DNA of 64,000 nt from positions 620,001 through 684,000 of the forward strand of contig OZ038531.1 of NCBI GenBank assembly GCA_964036665.1, written 5' to 3'. The translations under genes were made by a program, and so were the position numbers. The notes beneath the pieces were generated by a model. It was not told the origin of the DNA, made no database searches, and saw nothing but the letters and a program-made list of their open reading frames with translations. Shown piece after piece: positions 48,830 through 59,011 of this stretch (position 1 is the first letter of the stretch; the number at the start of each line of letters is the position of its first letter). Source of the stretch: Gordius sp. MW1 (Eukaryota > Nematomorpha > Gordioida > Gordea > Gordiidae).

Positions 48830-49195
48830 GTTTGATCATCCTTTCCCTCTTCTTCATGTCCTCTTACAGAATTAGTACCATCATTTTCTAAAAAACTATA
48901 TTCTAGAATCTAGAGTGAGTTTGAACAAATAGTAAATTACCTTGATCTCAAATTGGGATTTTTAGTGTTTGATTATCCTCTTTTTATTGTACACTTACAG
49001 AATTAGTAAAATCATTTTCTAAGAAACTAGGCTCTAGAATCTATATTCTAAGCCTATATAATCTAATTATCACCTGATCTCTAATCGTTAGTGTTTGGTT
49101 AATATGTTCCTCTTCTTCTCTTACTGAATTAGTACTATCATTTTTTAAACTAAATTCTAGAATCTAGAGTGAATTAAAATAATTTGTAAATTACC
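48830..49195 (-). repeat. Threefold tandem repeat of an exon-like unit
   Basis: Three diverged units of about 130 bp. In the best (48830-48905) the minus strand reads a ..TTTTTTAG acceptor, then an open acidic segment (NDGTNSVRGHEEEGKDDQTL), then a GTAAGT donor. It lies upstream of the hAT transposase and may be a multiplied 5' exon of that element. Confidence 0.55.
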
Positions 49196-50230
49196 CTGGC
49201 TAATTGTCCCCTTTGAAAAGTTATTTTTTTGGAAAGTTTATAAATGGAATATCGTTTCATAATGGAATGGGATGAGAGCTATTTATCTAAAATTTAAATT
49301 CAAATTTAGAATAAAATTTATAAATTTTGAACATACAAAATAGAAAAAGCAACCAAAAACTTAATAACACTTCCAAAATAATTTATAAATTATAATTATT
49401 ATCAGTAATATTTGTGTGCATATAAAAAATTATATTATTTGAAAATCATTTAGGAGGTGTTGTGGTTGTTCTTACTCTTTCGAAGAAGATACCCGTTATA
49501 AATATTTAGAAAAATAAGTTTTTGTTGAGAGTGGAATTTAAATGATATAATTTAACAATATATTTTTGAGAAATTGGGGACTTTTTTGAAATTTTAGATT
49601 CAATCCTGCCCTCGTATACTTTTGTTATATATTTTTTGCCATACGATATATAGTCTTCAGATTGTTATAATAGTTTAGCCTTATTATTCTCCATTATTAG
49701 AAATTTCAATACTTCTAGCATTGTTTCAATCATTTGTTACTAACGCGATGCATAATATTAATAAATCGCTGAAATAAATTGCGGTTATTGTAATAAGCCC
49801 TTAAAAGACAAATTTATATTTCGAGGGTAGCTTTAATAATTCTGCATGGCCAAGGCATTTAATAAGGGTTGAGCAAGCGCGGGGCAGAAATTCAATTACG
49901 ACCATCTTTCCAATTTTCAGTGAATAAATATATTACAGACTATTTTGTTCTCCTATTCCATTTCTATTGTTCCGTTGGAAAAGGCAACTAGGCAACTGTA
50001 CAGTTAAGTCATTATAAACCCTTTGAGGTTGATATTTTCAAACAGTGACTAGTTTAAAATTTAAGATGTTCGTGAAACTGGACGCCCTATTTAATAGCTT
50101 TTGGGAAGGAGGTACATTATTCTTAGCCATCATATTTGTAAGCGTTAAATTCCGTAGACCACTCTCTCTCTCTCTCTCTTTAGATTCCGTCTGAATTTCA
50201 CCGCTCACAGGTTTAGTTTCCCGTTCTTTC
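49196..50230. other. No gene seen; CT microsatellite
   Basis: AT-rich. A (CT)8-9 run lies at about 50162-50180. Confidence 0.4.
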
Positions 50231-50234
50231 GTCC

Positions 50235-50425
50235 AAAGCGTTTTGATTGACTGATTAAAGTCTTTACAGCATTGATTGTCTCTTTTGATTTTAAAATGAT
50301 TTTTATTATATTAATTACAATTTGTTAGATTATAACTTTAAATTGAAGTTTGGCAGTTATTGGATTAACAATTTGAACTGGCAAAGGAATAGTTTACAAA
50401 CTTAAAGGAATTCCTAAAAATAGTT
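50235..50425 (+). repeat. Interspersed repeat R4, second copy
   Basis: Direct copy of 38895-39080. Confidence 0.7.
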
Positions 50426-50499
50426 TGTTATTGGACAAAAAGAGATTTATCGCAAAAAAAGGGATGAAGGGTTTAAAACCTTTTAAGGACTTATATAAA

Positions 50500-50710
50500 T
50501 TACAATTAATTTCCGAAAATCTTATGTTTAGCTATTATTCTATCGATGATAGGATAGTAAAAACCAATTTTGAAATCAATTAATGAATTGGCACATTTAA
50601 ACGTGTATAAAGTGTCCTAATTTTTTGGTTTTTTAATACGTTTAGAAGGTAATAAATCAAAAAATGAAGCTAAATCTTTCGCCTTATTATAAAGAATTTG
50701 ATATTCCTCA
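50500..50710 (-). pseudogene. hAT transposase fragment
   Basis: Minus-strand sequence aligns with the plus-strand hAT remnant at about 35945-36150 (shared CAATTCATTAATTGATTTCA and CTATCATCGATAGA blocks). It is the region just before the dimerisation domain. Confidence 0.5.
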
Positions 50711-50831
50711 TTTCTTCTACCATTTAAAATCTATATTAGGATATTAATTGTTGAAATTGCATTTATTAAACAAATATTTGGGCTTTGAAACTCGTTCTGA
50801 ACCGATTGACCAATTTTAAAAATATGAACTA

Positions 50832-52080
50832 CTAGCTGTGCCCGGCCAAGCGTTGCTTTGGCTTAGTTTTTAATTATCTAAATAATTTGTATGAATTAGT
50901 ATAACATTTTGAAAAATGTAGGGTCATTCGTTTATGATATAAAAAAATATAGGAAAAGGCATACTTATTTATAATTAAATAGATTTGTAATAGTTTAAAA
51001 TACCTAAAAGGTGTTAATTTTATATATTAAAAAGTACGATGTTAACGATAATGGGCATAGTTGGGTAACAAAAATATATAAACCACTGCACTGGTGTATA
51101 AAAGTTAGTTATAATGTTAGACAATGTATAGAAAATAGTTTAGTAGAGCGTTTAAAGTAGTGTAATGTCATAGCCTAAAATCTATAGTATCAAAATGAAG
51201 AGATATCAAAAGATCTCCTTCAAATTTGGTTAAATGAAGGCTTTTATAATATTTGGTTGGAATGAGAAATAATTAAAAATAATACAAATTTCCGCGAGTA
51301 TAATGGAAACCAATAGGTTTAATGGTTCTTTGTAAATCTTGCGATTACCGATTAGAACTTAAAGCGGTTTTTCATAAGCCATTGTCCATTCATCCCAAAC
51401 GATAAGTTTGCACTTCTGTAATACACTAACCATTCCATATGTTCTGGAAATGTTGCACATTAGAGTTTCACAGTAATAAGCGTTTAAAGGCAACTTTTAT
51501 GCTGAATGAGCAGTTTTCTACCGGGTAATTATGTGACAGCCCTTCCGGAAGACGCTAGAACCACGGCTATATTAATTTGGGAACGAATAGTTGCCAGAGC
51601 AATGTCAGTAGGAAAGTTTTACCAGTTCCTCCTCAAGCATCTAAGAAGAAGACTTCTCCTCTACTTAACCTTTATTAACAGCAAGCAAAATCTTATTGTA
51701 AAGGGGGGCGAAAACGTTTTAAGTTCAATTAGGATGAAGGGGGGGGGGGGGAATAATTTTTTTTGAATTTTTAAGGGTTTTTGTATTTTTTTGTCATTTA
51801 AGGGGGGGGGGGCGCATGAACCCAAGGGCTATCTACGTAGACTATTGCGCTCCGCAGTTGAATGGTTGCCACGCTACCACCATCCTCTGTTGATCTTGTT
51901 TTTTTATGAAGGATACCCATCACTGTCCGTAATATGTAGAGCAGACGTTCCGATTTCGTGCTCTCGAAGCATTATTCTGTATGAATAATCATATAACTGC
52001 ATTTCAAGTTTGTCGGTTAACCATTGTCTGCATTTATCAACTACCGTTAAAGTAATCTTTTTGTACTTTTAATATTAATA
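50832..52080 (-). mobile_element. Helitron remnant with helicase Walker A and B
   Basis: The 3' end GGGCACAGCTAG lies at 50832 on the minus strand next to T. Further in, the broken helicase frame shows Walker A as FFLDA.GGTGKTFLLT (about 51645) and Walker B as CKLIVWDEWTMAYEKPL (about 51385), the nucleotide-binding motifs of Helitron Pif1-type helicases. Several stops and frameshifts make it dead. The 86-codon plus-strand frame at 51506-51766 is only the antisense of this helicase. Confidence 0.7.
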
Positions 52081-52446
52081 GTGCCCGGCCAAGCGTTGCT
52101 TTGGCTCAGTCCTTGGTTAAATAAGTATAACCTATTTATAAGACTTATCTAAAATGGGTCATATATGAAATAAAATATAAAAAGCTTATAATAATGTATG
52201 GGTAATAAAGAGCTGTATGAAGATTTTGGCTGAAAGCATAATGTAAAAAATGATGTATATAGTAAAATAAAACCTGCAAGGGAAAGTTGATGGAAAAAGG
52301 GTAAATCAAAGATAGGTCTTATGAAGAATAAGGTAATACACGTACAGCAGTATTATAGCTTCTTGTGAATGTCGTCAAATTTAGTTATAATACTCTGGCG
52401 TAGAAAAAAGGGGAGATGCTAAAAGAAAATAAAATTATAGAATTTA
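52081..52446 (-). mobile_element. Helitron 3' end, truncated at the mitochondrial join
   Basis: Matches 29047-29417 of the Helitron closely (GTGCCCGGCCAAGCGTTGCT, then TAATAATGTATGGGTAATAA, up to AATTATAGAATTTA). Similarity stops abruptly at 52446, where mitochondrial-type sequence begins. Confidence 0.75.
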
Positions 52447-52627
52447 AACCTCTTCACCTTACTAATACCTTACTAATACCTTACTAATACCTTACTAATA
52501 CCTTACTAATACACCCACCCACCCATACCCCCTTTAAGGGGCAGGCCCCTTTTAACATTTTTATTGTCGTGAAGAGGTTTACAGCCGTGGCTGTACACCT
52601 CTTCACGACAATAAAAATGTTAAAAAT
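52447..52627. repeat. 11-bp tandem repeats and stacked hairpins upstream of cox1
   Basis: ACCTCTTCAC (52448-52457) is followed by five units of TTACTAATACC (52459-52512), a C-rich stretch, a GGGGC-AG-GCCCC hairpin (52536-52553) and a long hairpin at 52553-52622. The long hairpin has 26-bp arms and an inner ACAGCC-GT-GGCTGT stem. It ends five bases before the cox1 ATG. It could be a control-region fragment or a replication-related structure. Confidence 0.7.
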
Positions 52628-54162
<1,535 letters not shown>

Positions 54163-54181
54163 CAATCCGATTCTGATTGTA

Positions 54182-54862
54182 ATGAACCCATGACATTTGG
54201 TTTTTTTAAATGACATAATATCCTCTTCATCAGAGTACTTACTACTTTTACATGAATTTGCTATAGCTTACATCACTGCTATTACAGTGATAGTCATGTT
54301 TATATTTTTTACTATCATTACACCAAAAAGCTATACCCTAAAATCTGCACATATAAACTTAACAGAGTTTATTTGAACAGTTCTGCCTATGGTGATTTTA
54401 ATAGCCATGGCATTGCCTACAGTAAAAATTTTGTATTCTAACGAAGATGCTCACTGACCTGATCTTACTGTGAAAGTAATAGGGGCTCAGTGGTACTGAA
54501 ACTATGAGTACTCCGATTTTGAAAACTTAAACTTTGACTCGTATATGACACAACAAGAAGATTTAAACAGATATAAAACACGGCTACTTGATACAGACAA
54601 TCATTTAGTGCTACCTTACAAAAGTATAACACATTTAATCATCTCGTCTAATGATGTTATCCACTCATTTGCCCTGCCACAATTTTCTATAAAAATAGAT
54701 GCCATTCCGGGCCGTTTAAATCAAATATTTATTCTCCCTAATAAGCCTATAATCACTTACGGTCAGTGTTCCGAAATTTTCGGGGTCAATCACTCTTTTA
54801 TGCCTATTTGTTTAGAAGCTCTATCAACTAATAATTTTTTAAACTGAGTAACAACAAAATAG
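54182..54862 (+). CDS. cox2: Cytochrome c oxidase subunit II
   Basis: 226 residues, intact, ATG to TAG, 19 bp after cox1 with no tRNA between. Two N-terminal membrane segments are followed by the CuA domain with AQWYWNYEYSDF, NDVIHSFALPQFSMKMDAIP and the copper site CSEIFGVNHSFMPI. It accepts electrons from cytochrome c. The start MNPWHLVF is chosen because it gives an in-frame ATG right after the spacer; another ATG eight bases later is out of frame. Confidence 0.95.
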
Positions 54863-54864
54863 TA

Positions 54865-54929
54865 CAGTTAAAAAGCTTTTATGAAGCATCAACCTCTTAA
54901 GTTGAAGAAGTTACTAGTAACTTTACCTG
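54865..54929 (+). tRNA. trnK: tRNA-Lys (CTT)
   Basis: Anticodon arm TCAAC-CTCTTAA-GTTGA, acceptor CAGTTAA/TTACCTG (one mismatch), D-arm GCTT/AAGC, T-arm AGTTA/TAACT. It sits between cox2 and tRNA-Asp as in the arthropod ground plan. Confidence 0.85.
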
Positions 54930-54933
54930 CCTT

Positions 54934-54983
54934 GGGGGTTATACCACTTTGTCAAGGTGGTAAACCTAGCTATTAGGACCCCC
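54934..54983 (+). tRNA. trnD: tRNA-Asp (GTC), D-arm missing
   Basis: Acceptor GGGGGTT/GACCCCC, anticodon arm CCACT-TTGTCAA-GGTGG, short T-arm CCT/AGG. Only three bases separate the acceptor from the anticodon stem, so there is no D-arm. It is about 50 nt long. Confidence 0.75.
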
Positions 54984-55151
54984 ATCATCCCCCAAACCTT
55001 CCCTATAGTGACGTCAATTATTACATTTCTAATCTTATCGTTAATTTTTTCATCGTCTATTCTGTTCATCAGAGGGCCCTCTGATACTATTAAGCCCTTC
55101 ATGGTAGGAAGAGTGGGTGTTTCAGTTTCTATGTGTCCTATTAAATTTTAG
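54984..55151 (+). CDS. atp8: ATP synthase subunit 8 with atp6-derived C-terminus
   Basis: 55 residues, the normal size. It starts IIPQTFPM (the family signature IPQ..PM) with one membrane segment. From about residue 33 the DNA (55080-55136) is a 57-bp exact copy of atp6 sequence at 55335-55391. The tail therefore reads SDTIKPFMVGSVGVSVSMC, identical to part of ATP6, instead of the basic family tail. ATP8 supports the F0 stator. The start is taken as ATC at 54984, directly after tRNA-Asp. Confidence 0.8.
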   Translation: MIPQTFPIVTSIITFLILSLIFSSSILFIRGPSDTIKPFMVGRVGVSVSMCPIKF

Positions 55152-55154
55152 TTA

Positions 55155-55823
55155 ATGATAATAAGTTTATTTTCTTCTTTTGACCCCTATGGGTGTTTCA
55201 GTTTCTATGTGTATTTTCTCAGCTATTTTGTCATATCTGGTTGGATGTTAATTATATGACAAAATAGCTGAGAAAATACACATAGAAACTGAAACACCCA
55301 CTCTTCCTACCATGAAGGGCTTAATAGTATCAGATCTGATACTATTAAGCCCTTCATGGTAGGAAGAGTGGGTGTTTCAGTTTCTATGTGTATTTTCTCA
55401 GCTATTTTGTCATATAATTATTTGGGCTTAATACCGTACACGTACACTTTAACATCTAGTACAGCTATTATTCTCTCTCTTTCTCTAGCATTATTTACCC
55501 CTTCAGTAGTCTACTTTTTAACTGGGTTAAAATTATATATATTTATTCCATCGGGATCGCCTATTGTTCTAGTTCCTTTTTTATTTATCATTGAGCTTAT
55601 TTCCACTTTGATTCGGCCCATTACTTTGGCTCTCCGACTTTCAGCTAATATTACAAGTGGCCACATTTTAATACATCTTTGCATGGGCTTAATGGCTACC
55701 CACCCTTTCATGGCTTTTGGGCCTGCTATGCTTTTAATAACTTTAGAGACATTGGTTTGCTTTATCCAAGCCTATGTCTTTATATCCCTTTTAAGACTTT
55801 ATGTTAGAGAATCAGCTAGCTAA
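55155..55823 (+). CDS. atp6: ATP synthase subunit 6, hairpin built into its N-terminal third
   Basis: 222 residues, the usual length, ATG to TAA. The start MMMSLFSSFDPY is canonical and so is everything from LSYNYLGLIPYTYTLTSS (residue 86 on), including LSANITSGHILIHL and MTLETLVCFIQAYVF. This is the proton-channel subunit a of F0. Residues 33 to 88 are encoded by a perfect 168-bp palindrome (55251-55418), and residues 12 to 27 by a further direct copy of its right arm read in another frame. The frame is open throughout with TGA as Trp. The N-terminal part does not resemble ATP6 yet keeps its length. Confidence 0.85.
55251..55418. repeat. Perfect 168-bp palindrome in atp6
   Basis: Arms 55251-55334 and 55335-55418 are exact reverse complements with no spacer (centre AGATCT). 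Direct partial copies of the right arm lie at 55080-55136 (in atp8) and 55190-55235 (atp6 5' end). Confidence 0.95.
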
Positions 55824-55833
55824 CTCGCCACTC

Positions 55834-56625
55834 ATGATAACTAACCCTGTGTACATCTTAAATAACTCATGATGGCCTTTAATATCCGCTTTTTCCGGGT
55901 TGTCCTTCATGACCTCTTTTTTATCATTACTGTGAATAAAAAACGTTTATCTTAGAAGTCTTTGTCTAGGTGTTTCAGCTCTTATAACTTTATACACTTT
56001 CTATCTTTGAGGGCAAGACTTACAACGAGAAAGTATTTTAAGAGGTCAAATAACTATAACTATTGAAAATTCTTTAAAGTTTTCCTTTATCTTATTCATT
56101 TCTTCGGAAATTATATTTTTTATGTCCTTTTTTTGGTCTTTTTTTCATTTCTCTTTAAGACCAGATCCTGAAATTGGCACAAATTGACCGCCTTTAGGCA
56201 TTGACCCTATCCCTTTCTTTGAAACGCCTTTATTAAATACAATCATTTTACTTACAAGAGGGATTACTGTGACCTGAGCACATCATTCTTTTTTTAGTAA
56301 TAAGATGAAAAACTCTACTTTAATTTTGACTTTTGTAACAATCTTACTGGGCGATTTTACCTATTTGCAGCTGGAAGAATATACAACGTCTAACTTCTCT
56401 ATAAACGACTCCTGCTATGGTAGCGTGTTTTTTATATCAACAGGATTTCATGGCTTACACATTCTAGTAGGATCCCTGTTTTTAGCGTCCTTAGTGCCCC
56501 GCATAATATCAGGCCTTAATAGCTCTAACGACATTCTTCATTTTGAGCTAGCGGCCTGATACTGACATTTTGTGGATGTAGTGTGGTTATTTTTATACCT
56601 TTGTATATATTGATGAGGAGAATAA
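55834..56625 (+). CDS. cox3: Cytochrome c oxidase subunit III
   Basis: 263 residues, intact, ATG to TAA, starting ten bases after atp6. It shows NSWWPLMSAFSG, SSEIMFFMSFFWSFFH, TNWPPLGIDP, TVTWAHHSF and the C-terminal FHGLHILVGSLFLA and WYWHFVDVVWLFLYL with WWGE at the end, all diagnostic for COX3. Complex IV structural subunit. No inverted repeats were seen. Confidence 0.97.
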
Positions 56626-56628
56626 CAG

Positions 56629-56680
56629 CATCTTAGTATAAATAGAATACAACTAATTTCCAATTAGAAGACCTTAGATG
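56629..56680 (+). tRNA. trnG: tRNA-Gly (TCC), T-arm missing
   Basis: Anticodon arm CTAA-TTTCCAA-TTAG, D-arm GTAT/ATAC, acceptor CATCTTA/TTAGATG with one mismatch. About six bases replace the T-arm. It overlaps the nad3 ATG by three bases and sits in the ancestral place between cox3 and nad3. Confidence 0.75.
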
Positions 56681-57025
56681 TTAATAAATTATATGCTACT
56701 ATTTTTTGTACCTTTAGCTATTGTGTTATTGTTGTACTGCATATACAGAATAATCTTCACCTTGTCGGTCGGTACCCCTAGAAGCCTCAGATCTTCTTTT
56801 GAATGTGGCATTGACACCTTAGGTGTTGCACGAACACCTTTTTCTTTAAAATTCGTATACTTAACCATCATATTTATTATCTTTGACTTAGAAATCACGA
56901 TTATTATCCTTATCTCATTAATAACTAATTATTATGAACTGCTTATCAGTGGAGTAATAGTACTAATCCTTACAGTAGGACTGCTATTTGAGTGAAAGTA
57001 TAAAAACTTAACCTGAATAAACTAA
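56678..57025 (+). CDS. nad3: NADH dehydrogenase subunit 3
   Basis: 115 residues, intact, ATG to TAA. It carries the diagnostic SSFECGID region (with the loop Cys) and VYLTIMFIIFDLEITIII, then a third membrane segment. Core membrane subunit of complex I. It reads past two TGA Trp codons near the end (FEWKYKNLTWMN). Confidence 0.95.
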
Positions 57026-57030
57026 ATATA

Positions 57031-57082
57031 GTATATAAGGGGGCTTTTAAATTACTTTGCACGTAATTTTAGGTGATTATAC
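57031..57082 (+). tRNA. trnA: tRNA-Ala (TGC)
   Basis: Anticodon arm ATTAC-TTTGCAC-GTAAT is clear. The acceptor GTATATA/ATTATAC has five good pairs. The T-arm is reduced or absent. The position after nad3 is ancestral. Confidence 0.7.
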
Positions 57083-57100
57083 ACCAGTCTCCACAAAAAG

Positions 57101-57174
57101 GTTATACTGACGCATACATGCTAGAAACCCAGATTTCGACTCTTAAACTGAAGGTTGCCTTCTCTACTAAACCC
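57101..57174 (+). tRNA. trnR: Possible tRNA-Arg (TCG)
   Basis: A TTTCGAC loop with a short AGA/TCT stem, a D-arm-like GCAT/ATGC and a T-arm-like GAAGG/CCTTC. The acceptor pairs poorly. It is supported mainly by its position between tRNA-Ala and tRNA-Asn, the ancestral order. Confidence 0.4.
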
Positions 57175-57175
57175 C

Positions 57176-57240
57176 TTTTAGGTAATTTAATTAGAATATT
57201 TAACTGTTATTTAAAATGTGGCACTGCTATGCCCCTAAAA
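57176..57240 (+). tRNA. trnN: tRNA-Asn (GTT)
   Basis: Perfect acceptor TTTTAGG/CCTAAAA, anticodon arm TTTAA-CTGTTAT-TTAAA, T-arm GGC/GCC. Confidence 0.88.
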
Positions 57241-57258
57241 GACTCAACACGATAGGTT

Positions 57259-57311
57259 AGAGTAAGATTTAAACTGCTAATATAATGCTATGGAAGAAAC
57301 CATTTTACTCT
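57259..57311 (+). tRNA. trnS1: tRNA-Ser (GCT), D-arm missing
   Basis: Perfect acceptor AGAGTAA/TTACTCT, loop CTGCTAA with anticodon GCT, T-arm TGG/CCA. A missing D-arm is usual for this tRNA. It follows tRNA-Asn as in the ancestral order. Confidence 0.82.
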
Positions 57312-57314
57312 CTG

Positions 57315-57611
57315 GTGAGTAGTAGTATAACTTTTTGAATTGTAAGCTTGCTAGTGCTGTCTTCTACTAGCAAGCTTACAATTCAAAAAAATAAACCTTT
57401 AATAACTCTCATCGCTATTGAAATATTGTCTGTGTCCTTAATTTTAATTACTATAAAAACAGTTTCATACAGACATAATAGTATCATGTCCCCAATCTTT
57501 ATTATAGTTATTATTGTAATTGAAGCAACACTGGGGTTAACAGTACTTATTAACACAGCCCGTCAAACATCAGCTAGAAACTCATCAAATATACATCTTT
57601 CATCCCTATAA
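57315..57611 (+). CDS. nad4L: NADH dehydrogenase subunit 4L
   Basis: 98 residues, the usual size, GTG start three bases after tRNA-Ser and TAA stop. Three hydrophobic segments with the family signature PLMTLIAIEMLSVSLILI (Glu in membrane segment 2) and VIEATLGLTVLI. Codons 6 to 25 are built from an inverted repeat (57332-57355 and 57366-57389) without loss of frame. Plus strand, whereas the ancestral arthropod copy is on the other strand. Confidence 0.92.
57332..57389. repeat. Inverted repeat in nad4L, 24-bp arms
   Basis: Arms 57332-57355 and 57366-57389 are exact complements around a 10-base loop. They encode WIVSLLV.. and ..TSKLTIQK on the two sides. Confidence 0.95.
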
Positions 57612-57625
57612 TTTGAAAAAAAATT

Positions 57626-58920
57626 ATGACAGTAGTTCTCAACATATCTTTAGTTGCATTATCTGCAGCTATCCCTGTTCTGCTATTATGCTGTTTTGGA
57701 TCACTGAGCTCTCAAGATATTTTTACAGTAAATATAACCATTAGTATAGATACTTTATCTGTAATATTAACTATACTAATTGTATGGGTGTCTCTCATAT
57801 CGGTAATCTACCTCGCCGATAATTATAGAGAAGCATTTAAACTTCCTATACTTACGTTAAATGCTTCTCTGACAATACTTATACTAAGAAGATTTCTTCT
57901 GTCCGATTTATTGCTATTTTTTATTTCGTATGAAATCTCTCTGATCCCTATTCTATTTATAGTCTGAGGCTGAGGGGGGAATTTCAAAAAATCAAAAGCA
58001 GGGGCATTCTTATTACTCTACACTAGAGTAATAAGAATGCCCCTGCTTTTGGGCATTCTTATTACTCAAAAACATTTAAAATGTTTTACATGAAGAACTG
58101 CGAATACTCTTTCACATTTTGTTTCCTATTCAAACCTTATCATTATACTTATAACCTTAGCTTTTTTTGTAAAAACGCCTATGTACGGGTTACACATATG
58201 ACTACCTAAAGCACACGTAGCAGCATCTACAATAGGGTCTATAATTCTCGCCGGTTCTTTATTAAAAATAGGGGTGTATGGAATCTTGCGTGCCCCTTTT
58301 ATTCACTCACATCTCCTAGCGAGCAGATCATTTTTTGTAGTAGCTATAATGGTCTCTGTAGGGGGTATATGTATTTCATCATTACTCATGCTTATGATGC
58401 ATGACGGAAAAATCGCTATTGCCCTATCAAGTGTGTCTCACATGAACATACTTCTTTCTAGATTAATAGTTTTTTCACTTGAGTCATTTAATACCTCTTA
58501 CTTAATTAGTCTATCTCACGGTTTTATTAGTCCGGCCATGTTTTTAATTTTTAGACTATATTACAAAAGAATAAATCACGTAATATAATAATCTCTCGTG
58601 CTACTGCGTCTTTAAGATGCCTCTCATTAGGGCTAGTTTCATTTTTTATTTTTATAGCAAACGCAGGTTGTCCCCCATCTTACAATTTTTGAGGGGAATT
58701 TACTATTTTTTTTAATCTAATTAGTTTTAACCCTGTCTCCATAACTCTACCTTTATTTATTACTAGAATGTGTGTTTTAAGATTCTCATCTTTCATGTTC
58801 TCCCGTATGACTAACGGAAATCCTGAATTTTTAAAAAAATGAACCATCAAGCCTTCAAATTTATATGTATTACTTTTTCTTGCTATCCCTTCTGTCTTAG
58901 CCTGAAAATATCCTTTGTAA
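57626..58920 (+). CDS. nad4: NADH dehydrogenase subunit 4, one frameshift
   Basis: About 431 codons. It shows LLLFFISYEISLIPILFMVW, KTPMYGLHMWLPKAHVAA, SMILAGSLLKMGVYGILR, HDGKIAIALSSVSHMN and, after the break, NAGCPPSYNFWGEFTIFF, all diagnostic for this proton-pumping complex I subunit. The segment KAGAFLLLYTSVMSMPLLLG is encoded by a perfect hairpin (57994-58050), yet keeps family-like residues on both arms. A net +2 shift in the AT-rich 58581-58592 separates the two halves; a repeated AT dinucleotide would explain it. Confidence 0.93.
57994..58050. repeat. Hairpin in nad4, 27-bp arms
   Basis: Arms 57994-58020 and 58024-58050 are exact complements with a 3-base loop. A third, direct piece of the left arm (GGGCATTCTTATTACTC) follows at 58051-58067. 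Confidence 0.95.
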
Positions 58921-58952
58921 GACACATAAAAATAAATTCATGTGTCCTCAAA

Positions 58953-59010
58953 GTGAGTATATAATCATAAAATGTGAAATTATGTTAGAACATGAACATG
59001 TTCTGCTCAC
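58953..59010 (+). tRNA. trnH: tRNA-His (GTG)
   Basis: Acceptor GTGAGTA/TGCTCAC, anticodon loop with GTG between ATAA/TTAT, T-arm GAACA/TGTTC. The D-arm is not evident. It lies between nad4 and nad5 as in the ancestral block, here on the plus strand. Confidence 0.72.
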
Positions 59011-59011
59011 A

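Noticed and set aside
51506..51766. 86-codon plus-strand frame
   Set aside because: It is the antisense of the Helitron helicase Walker A region.
52457..52512. Short direct repeats that could suggest a CRISPR array
   Set aside because: The units are 11 bp, contiguous and without spacers, next to mitochondrial cox1.
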